From an uncultured Clostridia bacterium (lineage in GTDB: Bacteria > Bacillota > Clostridia > TANB77 > CAG-508): a stretch of 61,518 nucleotides of DNA. Shown one piece after another: positions 54,415 to 61,518 of the stretch (its first letter is position 1; every line of letters begins with the position of its first letter). The position numbers and the translations under genes were made by a program. Location of the stretch: assembly GCA_948517135.1 (NCBI GenBank), contig CAORJJ010000001.1, positions 1 to 61,518 on the forward strand, in the 5' to 3' direction. Below the pieces are notes generated by a model. That model worked only from the letters and a program-made list of their open reading frames with translations. It was not told where the DNA came from and did not search any database.

Positions 54415-55024
54415 ATGCTAGGCAATAATATAAAAATCAGCCAAACTACAAATGAAATTATTTTAAATGTAAATGTAATTGCGGAAATAGATGAAATAAT
54501 TGCGGAGTTAGAAGATAAACTACCAAAACTTAGTGAATTTTATCAAACCTCAACAATGCCAATGAGAGTTACAGGAAGGCTTTTTACAGATTTGGAAATA
54601 GAGAAAGTAAAAAAATTAATTAAATCTCAAATTGATGTAGAAATAAGGTTTGACGATGTATCAGATTTACTAGGATTACATGCAATAAAGAGAACATTTG
54701 AAGTCGATACAGATATATCTGAAACTAAGTTTATACAGTGTTCCCTAAGATCAGGACAGAGAAAGGAATATCCAGGGAGCTTAGTGATTTGTGGAGATGT
54801 AAATGCTGGTGCAGAAGTTATAGCTGGCGGAAATATCATGATTATGGGCGCTTTAAGAGGATTAGCTCACGCAGGAGCTAATCGGAAACAAAATGGCTAT
54901 TATATCAGCTAATTCAATTGATGTTACACAAATTAGAATAGCTAATTTGGTAAGAGAAGTCGGAGAGAAAGGCGAAAGATGTCCTGTTTGTAAAATAGAA
55001 AACAATGAGATAATAATAATCTAA
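54415..55024 (+). CDS. minC: Septum site-determining protein MinC, interrupted by +1 frame change at CGG
   Basis: MinC inhibits FtsZ ring assembly away from mid-cell. The first frame covers the N-terminal domain and the start of the C-terminal beta-helix: ICGDVNAGAEVIAGGNIMIM, then GALRGLAHAGAN. It then reads CGG at 54883 and stops eight codons later. Skipping the C at 54883 gives G-N-K-M-A and carries on through IISANSIDVTQIRIANLVREVG to TAA at 55022, a complete MinC C-terminus. AGGAG (54873-54877) lies five bases before the CGG, similar to the spacing of the stimulatory site in prfB. minD is not downstream, so MinC would need a partner elsewhere. Confidence 0.87.
54880..54888 (+). other. 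Candidate +1 frameshift site in minC
   Basis: The codons read AAT CGG AAA. Removing the C gives GGA AAC, restoring the conserved Gly of the AHAGANG motif. The upstream AGGAG is in the right place to act like the prfB stimulator, though it also encodes the conserved A-G-A residues and may be coincidental. Confidence 0.6.
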
Positions 55025-55410
55025 AAAATAAGAAGAAATAAGGTTATGATTAGAATATAATCATAGCCTTTTTCATTTTTATTAAACAAACTTATACCAA
55101 TATTCTGGGTCTCTAAAATAGTAAGTAAATTGGCAATTTTTATATACTGCTCTAACTTTTCTTGTTTTTCTTCTTCTAAATAAGGCTTTATAGATTGAAG
55201 CAATTTATTTCTAGGGCAATCACGATTTTGATTGATTTTTGTTAACACTTCTTTTATTTTTAATATAGTATTAATATCCAAAGAAAAATCTGAGTTTGTA
55301 TTTTCACATTCATCTTGTTTATTCCCAGAAGTAAAATTGTTTAAATCAATATCTTTTTCTTTAAGTATATTTTGAAATTTAGAGAAAATTTCTGAAAAGT
55401 CTTCATTCAT
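55021..55410 (-). CDS. Unknown helical protein
   Basis: 129 residues, unrecognised but similar in type to short clostridial proteins of unknown role. It has an N-terminal acidic helix, a low-complexity Asn/Ser region, LDINTILKIKEVLTKI near 43, then the segment DCPRNKLLQSIKPYLEEEKQ with a Leu-rich helix after it. The last 18 or so residues are coded across the terminator at 55040-55080, so the native end may be earlier and this tail may be an extension. Its stop codon overlaps the restored minC stop codon on the other strand. It follows the 42-residue gene by one base. Confidence 0.6.
   Translation of the reverse strand: MNEDFSEIFSKFQNILKEKDIDLNNFTSGNKQDECENTNSDFSLDINTILKIKEVLTKINQNRDCPRNKLLQSIKPYLEEEKQEKLEQYIKIANLLTILETQNIGISLFNKNEKGYDYILIITLFLLIF
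55040..55080. terminator. Terminator at the minC 3' end
   Basis: A 13-bp stem, AAGGTTATGATTA (55040-55052) against TAATCATAGCCTT (55058-55070), has one imperfect pair and a T-rich tail. It sits inside the 3' end of the opposing frame. Confidence 0.8.
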
Positions 55411-55411
55411 A

Positions 55412-55540
55412 TTATTTATCTTCTTTCTTTAAATTTGTATTTTCTAGTATCTGTTGAGCCTTATAAAGGTTCTTTTCAAGTTCTTCTTTATCCATTTTAG
55501 AAATTGCAGATAAAATTTTATTAATATCCATATTATCCAA
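55412..55540 (-). CDS. Small unknown helical protein (42 residues)
   Basis: A TTG start nine bases after GGAGG opens a 42-codon frame: M-D-N, then MDINKILSAISKMDKEELEK, then a Lys/Glu/Asn-rich helix ending in KKEDK. An ATG three codons later is the alternative start. The stop codon is one base before the start of the 129-residue gene, so the two are coupled. Charge and helix pattern suggest a small soluble partner of the next protein. Confidence 0.68.
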   Translation of the reverse strand: MDNMDINKILSAISKMDKEELEKNLYKAQQILENTNLKKEDK

Positions 55541-55863
55541 GATAAACTACCTCCTATCTGTAGCATTTTTTTGTATTAATATATGTATATGCAACTTAAA
55601 TGAAAAAGTTGCCAAAAAAACTTAGGGATTTCCACAAATTGTTCATAAACTGTGGAAAACAAAGCATTTAAAGAAAAATGTAATTAAAACTTAATATTTA
55701 TTCAGTTCAGAATCTTAGTAAACACTTCCGTAAAAGGAAAAGTGAAGTGATGAGAAAACCTAGCAAATAGTGCCATTTACAAAGTTTTATAAACAGAGTA
55801 ATATTATATAGTAATATAAAAAAATAGACGTATTTCGTTAATTCTAAAGAAAAGGAGTAATTT
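55541..55863. other. Promoter and leader region of the giant surface-protein gene
   Basis: No gene was seen. GTAATTAAAACTTAATA (55680-55696) followed 26 bases later by CACTTCCGTA (near 55723) copies the arrangement upstream of the LRR-dockerin gene. A short inverted repeat TTTCCACAaat...TGTGGAAA lies near 55630-55660. AAAGGAG precedes the ATG at 55864. Confidence 0.5.
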
Positions 55864-58800
55864 ATGGAGACAATGAAAGCTAGAAAAAACAGATTTTTAG
55901 TAATTTTAATTGTATTTATGATTTTGTTTTCAAACTTTGGCTATACAATCACTGCAATAGCTACAAGTGATGAATTTGAAGTTATAACCAAAGGACTTTT
56001 CCAAAAAGATGAAGTTAAGTTTAATGCTTATTTTGAAGACGAAAATGGCAATAAAACAACTGAAATTACTGAAAATGTAAAAGAAAAAGTAAAACTAGTT
56101 GTTGAAGTTTTACCACAAGTAGAGGGATATTTGAAAACTGGAACAATTAAAGCAGTTTCAAGTAATGACGATAATATAAACTTTAAATTTACTAGTGTTA
56201 CAGAAAATCTTTTAAGTGATAGAAATTATCAAGCAGCTTTAAAAGATGTTCTTGTAAATGATACTGAGCAAAAGGAGGAAGAGCTTAACGTACCTGAAGA
56301 ACAACCATCTATTAATGATGTTCTTGTACAAGAGCCAGAAGAAAATGTAATTGATACAGATTCTACTAATACTATAGCTCAAAATACAGTAGATACAAAT
56401 GAAGTTGCAGGAACTGATAATACATCAGTATTTCAAAATGCATTATCAAATGAAGAACAATCAAACCCATTTGCTTCTGCATTAGAAACACAAGGAACAT
56501 CTGTAAATGAAAGTGATACAAATACAGCTCAAAGTAATCCATTTTTAGATGCATTATCAACAAATACAGCAGTAGAAGATACAAAAGCAACTGAGTCAGT
56601 AAATCCAAACACAGATACAGTGCAAGATCAAACACCAGACACAGTAGAAGAAAATGATGAAGAGCCAATAGTATCAGAAGATACTTTAGTAAATGAAGAA
56701 GAAATAATTAAAGAGAAAACAGAAGAATCTAGAATAAATGAAGAAATAAGAAATGCTATTCTAGATATTAAGCTTGTATCTGAAAATGAAATTAGTTTAA
56801 ATAATATTATTGATGATACAAAAATTGAGATAGAGATTGAATACAACCAAGGTGAAACATTTAATGTACAAGATTTATTAAAAGATATCAAATTACAAAT
56901 GAGTGGAACATACATTAATAGAAATCTTGAAGAAGTAAAAGTTGGTAAAGAAGAAGAAATCACAATTGGATGGGAATATACAAAAGATATTTCTTTAGAA
57001 AGTGAATTTACAAAATTCTCTCCATTTGAATTACAAGAGATACATGGAACAATAGTAGAAAACAAAATTACAGTTACAAGAGATATTCAAGATGAAAAAT
57101 ATTTACCAGTAAAATCTACAAGACTAGAAATTGTAGTTCCAGAAGTTAATGGAAAAAAACCAATAGCAGTAGATGTTTTAGCAAGTAAATTATTAGCAAC
57201 AAAAGGTGAAGACTCAGGATATGTAACATTTAATTCTGAAAATTGGAATTATGATGATGTAAATGGTTTAATAAATGTTTTTGTAGAAAACGACCAAAAT
57301 GCTTACTCATCAGGAACTGACGAATACGTAATTATATATAGATATGAAGATTATATTAGTAGCGAAAATTCTAACTTATTAAAGAATGTAAAAGCAACAG
57401 TTACAGAATATAGTGGAACAGAAAACAATACAATTATTAAAGAAATTAAAGATTCACAAGAGATTAAAGTAGATGTTGGTGAATTAGTTACTTATAGTAT
57501 TGGAACAAATGAAGATATTCTAAACAAAGGTAGAATTTATGCAAACTACAATTCAGAAAATGCATTGTATGAAACTACATTTACAAATCAAGTAAATGTA
57601 AATGTTTTAACAAGTGATGTTTTACAACAATTAAAATTAGACTGTTCAAAAGATGTTTATAAAGATGCTAACGGAGTTGAACTTCCTGCACAAGGAATCG
57701 AATATAAAGAAATAAAATTCAATTTTTCAGAAATTAGTTCAATATTATCTGAAGGTGGAGAAATAGTAATAACAAATACAGCAAATGAAACACTATATAT
57801 TTTAAACAAAGATGCTGTTACAAAAGAAGAAGATTGTGTTATTGGATTAAATGGTGCAAATGGAATTTATGTTTATGTAAATAATATTTCAAGAAATGGA
57901 GCAATTAATTTTGAAATAACAAAAGCAATTAAGAAATGTAATTATGACAAATCTATTTTTAAAGGAATTACTCAAATTGAAACTAGAATTTCAGGAGAAG
58001 TTAAATACTTAAACATAGAAGATAGACTTGCATTACAAACAATAGCAATAGCTAAAAATTTTGAAGAGAGTAAAACAGAAGCTACATTATCTATTAGTAG
58101 AACTTCATTATCTACAATAAGTTCAAATGATAATGTAGAGTTAAAAATTGAATTGAACAATGATAAAGAAACAAGCGATTTATATATAAATCCAAGTTTT
58201 GAAGTTGTATTCCCTAAATATGTAAAATCAGTTGCAATTGAATCTATAAACTTACTAAATGATTGTGGATTAAGAGTTAGTGATTTTGAAACATATACTG
58301 AAAGTGACCTTGTAAAATTGAGAATTGAACTAAGTGGAACTCAAACAACATTTAGTGAAAATTCAATTACAAATGGTACAAACATTATAATAAATGCAAA
58401 TATTGAAGTTGATAATTATGCACCAGCAAGAGAAGACCAAGTAAAACTATATTACTGCAATGAGGGTGTAGCAACATATCAAGCTCAAACAAAGTGGTCA
58501 TTAAATAAAAAAGCTGTACCAAATGGTATTTTAAAAACAACAAATGGATTTGACGTAGAAGTTATTAAATACCAAGCTCCAACAGGACTTTTAGCTATAA
58601 ATGGTATAGTTAATTATGATGGGAATTTAAGTGAAGTAAGATCTGTAAAACAAGGAGAAGTTGCAAAAGAGATTCCTGTAAACTCACCATCAAGAATTGC
58701 AACAATGGAATTACTTGCATTAAATAATACAGAAAATACTTGTTCAGATGTTATTTTACTAGGAAGAATTCCTTTCAAAGGAAATAAAGATATTATTTCT

Positions 58801-61518
58801 GAAGAAGATTTAGGAACAACAACTACAACAAGAATGGTAGACAAAATTAAAGAAGATGTTCAAAATGTAAATACAGTAGAAATATACTATTCTGCAAATG
58901 AAAATGCTAATAAAGATTTAAAAAATGAATCTAATGGTTGGGTGACAGAAGTAGAAGATTTATCTACTGTAAGATCATATATGATAATAGTTAAAGGTGA
59001 TATTGAAGCAGGTAGTGTTTTAAGATATACATATGATTTTGAAATTCCTGAAAATTTACCTTATGAATCAAAAATAACAGGAGCATTTGCTGCATATTAC
59101 AATAATCAAAAAGAAGAGGCTGTTGTATATGAAAGTTCAAGTGCTGATAAAGTTGTTTTAACAACTGGTATTGGACCTAAAATTGAGGCTAAATTAAGTG
59201 TTGATGTTGGGGATGGAGCAGATGTTTTAGAAAGAAGATACTTAAACTATACAGTTGAAGTTACAAATACAGGTAGTGTACCAGCAACTGGTGTAACTGT
59301 TGAAGTAGAAAAACCTATATTTGGAGAGTTTTATACATATGAAGAAAAAGCAAATGAATGGGCAGGATATTATTACCAAAATATCGATTCAAAAACAATA
59401 TCAATTGATGATATTCTACCAGGTGAGAAAAAAACAGCGGGATTTACAGTAAAAACTTTAAATCCAATAACTGAAATAGAAAGTACTCAAAAAGATTTAG
59501 AAAATGCAACAATCCCAGAATATTTTATAGAAACTAAAGCTAATGTTAAAGTTGAGAATTTGATTATGGATATAGAAACAAATACTGTTAAAAATCAAAT
59601 AAAAAAGTCAAATTTTGATATAGATGTATTAGCTTACTATAGAGAAATATTAAGAGGTGGTACAGCTTTTCCATATATATATACTATAAAAAATACATCA
59701 GGTAAAGATTTTGAAAATGTTGATATAACATGTATTTTACCAGATATTATAAAATATAAATCAACAGAATTTTCTATGTATGAAACAGAAATTGAACAAA
59801 ACTTTGATGAAGAACATAATAAAGTTGTATATAGAATTCCTCGCTTTAATAATGGAGATACAATAAAAATATCTATTAATTGCCAAACAATGTATGGTAC
59901 TAAAGAAGTAATTACACCAATATTTACAATAAAAGCAAATGATATAGAAGAAACTGCACCACCAGTATATTCTAATGTAAAAGCACCAAAATTTGAAATT
60001 ATGGATATAAGTGCAATATCAGATAACACAATTTTAGAGGGAAAACCTATTGAATACAAATTAAGAATTTCTAATATAGCAGATGGAATTGCACCAAAAA
60101 TTGAAATATTAAGTAAATTATCAAAAAATCTTTTAAGTCCAGAAATAAATTATAATGGATTTGCTGTAGGAAGTGCAAAAGTTGAAAATAATGAAGCATT
60201 AGTTACGATAATGAATTTTGAGGCAGGTGCTACAATAGACTTTACTATTACTGGATATGCAGGAGATTATGATATAGAAAATACAGATATTATTAATAAT
60301 ATAGTAATATCATATTTAGATAATGATGTAGCAAATATTGAAACAACTAAATTAAATATTTTAGAAGATCCAAATAAAGTTGTAAAAACAGAAGAACCAG
60401 CAAACAAGGTAGATGCAGCAACAGAAGAATATATTACAAATAACTCAAACCCTACAATAGATAATTCAAAAAATGATTCAAACAATAATTCAAATACTTC
60501 AGTTGCTGATAATAATACTAATGAATCTCCTAAATATAATATTTCAGGAAATATATGGGTAGATTTGAATAATGATGGAATTAATAATGATTCACTTGAA
60601 AATTTACCAATAGTAGAAGTTAAATTGTATAAAGGTGAAAATGAAATTCAAACAACAAAAACAACAAATAAAGGAATGTATAAATTTTCGAATGTAGAAA
60701 ATGGAACTTATACAGTAATGTTTTTATATGATTCTTCAACATATATGTCAACAATTTATAATAAAGAAAATACAAAAGAAAATTTAAATTCTAAGGCAAT
60801 TGAAACAGAAGGTGGTAAAGCTGTTTCAAATGAGGTTGTTGTATCAAACCAAAGTGTAGATAATATAAATTTAGGACTACAATTAAAAGAGCAATTTAAT
60901 TTATCAGTAAATAAATATGTTACAAAAGCAATTGTAAAAGATAATACTAAACCAGTAGAATATAAATTTAATGATTTAAAACTAGCTAAATTAGAAATTG
61001 CTGCTAAAAAATTAAATAAATCTTTAGTTGATATAGAATATAAAATTGTTATAGAAAATACTGGAAATGTTGAAGGATATGCAACAATGATTAATGACTA
61101 TTTACCAAAAGATATGACATTTGATTCTTCACGAAATAAAGGATGGTATTTAGGAAATGATGGAATGCTTTATAATGAAACATTAAAAGATACTACTTTA
61201 AAAGCAGGAGAAAAGAAAGAATTAAATTTAGTTTTAACAAAACAAATGAATTCAGATAATACAGGAACTGTAAGTAATAAAGTATTGTTAGCAACAACAT
61301 TAAATAAAAATGGTCTACAAGATAATGTAGATGATAATGTTGCAACACAAGAAGTATTAATTTTAATAAAAACAGGTTATACAGCCCAAATTACAATTAT
61401 TATGGCAATTATTATATTAGCAATAGTATTATTTATAAATAAAGATAAAGTAATAAAAGAAAAAAATTATAAAAATCCAAATAAAAACAATAAAAATATT
61501 ATGAGAAAAGTATATAAG
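55864..61518 (+). CDS. Giant surface protein with DUF11-like and SdrD B-like domains (partial)
   Basis: An uninterrupted frame of 1,885 codons that runs off the right edge. It starts with a signal peptide (about 1-33). A low-complexity Thr/Asn/Glu region (about 135-270) carries loose repeats with SNPFLDAL and NPFASAL. Several hundred residues of repetitive all-beta domains follow, including DUF11-like segments such as NYTVEVTNTGSVPATGVTVE near 1133. An SdrD B-like domain is at about 1559-1680 (SGNIWVDLNNDGINND), followed by another DUF11-like domain with IVIENTGNVEGYATMINDYL. A hydrophobic segment (about 1838-1858) and a Lys/Asn-rich tail follow, so only a short part is likely missing. It is an adhesin or sheath-type wall protein anchored by its C-terminal helix. 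Confidence 0.85.
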   Translation, partial: METMKARKNRFLVILIVFMILFSNFGYTITAIATSDEFEVITKGLFQKDEVKFNAYFEDENGNKTTEITENVKEKVKLVVEVLPQVEGYLKTGTIKAVSSNDDNINFKFTSVTENLLSDRNYQAALKDVLVNDTEQKEEELNVPEEQPSINDVLVQEPEENVIDTDSTNTIAQNTVDTNEVAGTDNTSVFQNALSNEEQSNPFASALETQGTSVNESDTNTAQSNPFLDALSTNTAVEDTKATESVNPNTDTVQDQTPDTVEENDEEPIVSEDTLVNEEEIIKEKTEESRINEEIRNAILDIKLVSENEISLNNIIDDTKIEIEIEYNQGETFNVQDLLKDIKLQMSGTYINRNLEEVKVGKEEEITIGWEYTKDISLESEFTKFSPFELQEIHGTIVENKITVTRDIQDEKYLPVKSTRLEIVVPEVNGKKPIAVDVLASKLLATKGEDSGYVTFNSENWNYDDVNGLINVFVENDQNAYSSGTDEYVIIYRYEDYISSENSNLLKNVKATVTEYSGTENNTIIKEIKDSQEIKVDVGELVTYSIGTNEDILNKGRIYANYNSENALYETTFTNQVNVNVLTSDVLQQLKLDCSKDVYKDANGVELPAQGIEYKEIKFNFSEISSILSEGGEIVITNTANETLYILNKDAVTKEEDCVIGLNGANGIYVYVNNISRNGAINFEITKAIKKCNYDKSIFKGITQIETRISGEVKYLNIEDRLALQTIAIAKNFEESKTEATLSISRTSLSTISSNDNVELKIELNNDKETSDLYINPSFEVVFPKYVKSVAIESINLLNDCGLRVSDFETYTESDLVKLRIELSGTQTTFSENSITNGTNIIINANIEVDNYAPAREDQVKLYYCNEGVATYQAQTKWSLNKKAVPNGILKTTNGFDVEVIKYQAPTGLLAINGIVNYDGNLSEVRSVKQGEVAKEIPVNSPSRIATMELLALNNTENTCSDVILLGRIPFKGNKDIISEEDLGTTTTTRMVDKIKEDVQNVNTVEIYYSANENANKDLKNESNGWVTEVEDLSTVRSYMIIVKGDIEAGSVLRYTYDFEIPENLPYESKITGAFAAYYNNQKEEAVVYESSSADKVVLTTGIGPKIEAKLSVDVGDGADVLERRYLNYTVEVTNTGSVPATGVTVEVEKPIFGEFYTYEEKANEWAGYYYQNIDSKTISIDDILPGEKKTAGFTVKTLNPITEIESTQKDLENATIPEYFIETKANVKVENLIMDIETNTVKNQIKKSNFDIDVLAYYREILRGGTAFPYIYTIKNTSGKDFENVDITCILPDIIKYKSTEFSMYETEIEQNFDEEHNKVVYRIPRFNNGDTIKISINCQTMYGTKEVITPIFTIKANDIEETAPPVYSNVKAPKFEIMDISAISDNTILEGKPIEYKLRISNIADGIAPKIEILSKLSKNLLSPEINYNGFAVGSAKVENNEALVTIMNFEAGATIDFTITGYAGDYDIENTDIINNIVISYLDNDVANIETTKLNILEDPNKVVKTEEPANKVDAATEEYITNNSNPTIDNSKNDSNNNSNTSVADNNTNESPKYNISGNIWVDLNNDGINNDSLENLPIVEVKLYKGENEIQTTKTTNKGMYKFSNVENGTYTVMFLYDSSTYMSTIYNKENTKENLNSKAIETEGGKAVSNEVVVSNQSVDNINLGLQLKEQFNLSVNKYVTKAIVKDNTKPVEYKFNDLKLAKLEIAAKKLNKSLVDIEYKIVIENTGNVEGYATMINDYLPKDMTFDSSRNKGWYLGNDGMLYNETLKDTTLKAGEKKELNLVLTKQMNSDNTGTVSNKVLLATTLNKNGLQDNVDDNVATQEVLILIKTGYTAQITIIMAIIILAIVLFINKDKVIKEKNYKNPNKNNKNIMRKVYK

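Noticed and set aside
55720..55800. Possible c-di-GMP riboswitch in the leaders at 12530 and 55720
   Set aside because: None of the conserved GEMM-I or GEMM-II core strings could be matched, and the leaders align only over short motifs.
1..61518. CRISPR array, prophage, insertion sequence or integrase
   Set aside because: No regularly spaced direct repeats, transposase motifs or phage structural genes were seen in any frame.

Overview
The window looks like a chromosome segment of a strongly AT-rich Clostridia-type Firmicute (Bacillota), probably an uncultured gut lineage. Signs are the low G+C, AGGAGG-type ribosome binding sites, many TTG and GTG starts, TTGACA/TATAAT promoters spaced by 17 bases, a GdpP/YifB/YraN/FtsH/TilS gene set, CotF-like and GerM-like sporulation-type proteins, and sortase, cohesin and dockerin surface proteins. 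Start codons were reassigned from ribosome binding sites and family N-termini where the longest open frame looked wrong (8413, 19132, 21328, 26334, 40616, 47713, 49828, 52271).

Layout. 1-652: no gene seen. 708-5904 (minus): a giant 2-hydroxyacyl-CoA dehydratase activator-type protein and a divergent hemolysin III/PAQR-like membrane protein. 6042-12369: GerMN protein, TrmN6-like methyltransferase, RsmI, a WG-repeat protein, an unknown membrane-tailed protein, AcpS, TatD. 12675-18366: a 1,545-residue LRR/coiled-coil/dockerin protein beside a sortase-type (LPATG) cohesin protein. 18508-25912: LemA, HtpX, G5/3D protein, YifB, DprA, YraN, AI-2E-family permease, unknown anchored protein. 26334-33786: rpoB and rpoC with a structured leader and an intercistronic hairpin. 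33849-40461: small housekeeping and membrane genes including GdpP, plus a transferred-looking HIT protein. 40616-45472: rplI, dnaB, tilS, ftsH. 45549-47755: an accessory island of unknown genes with divergent promoters around an inverted repeat. 47847-50085: tRNA-Lys, two CotF-like coat proteins, an M23 peptidase, a DUF4321 protein. 50117-55024: radC, mreC, mreD, mrdA and minC, the cell-shape/division locus, without mreB or minD beside them. 55412-55864: two small minus-strand genes and a promoter region. 55864-end: a giant surface protein running off the window.

The most unusual signal concerns the codon CGG. Both radC and minC are interrupted by one extra C at the same kind of site, an A[A/G]T codon, then CGG, then AAA. 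Skipping that C restores a conserved Gly (GGA) and the complete rest of each protein. I found no other in-frame CGG in about 17,600 codons of ordinary genes, while five accessory-looking genes (about 975 codons) use it six times as a sense codon. This fits a hungry or unassigned CGG codon that triggers +1 frameshifting in this organism. Decay of two dispensable genes is the main alternative.

A second system is the adjacent wall-anchored cohesin and secreted dockerin/LRR proteins, a likely two-part non-cellulosomal surface assembly. The dockerin protein shares an upstream motif pair with the giant surface protein at the right edge, which suggests co-regulation of envelope proteins.
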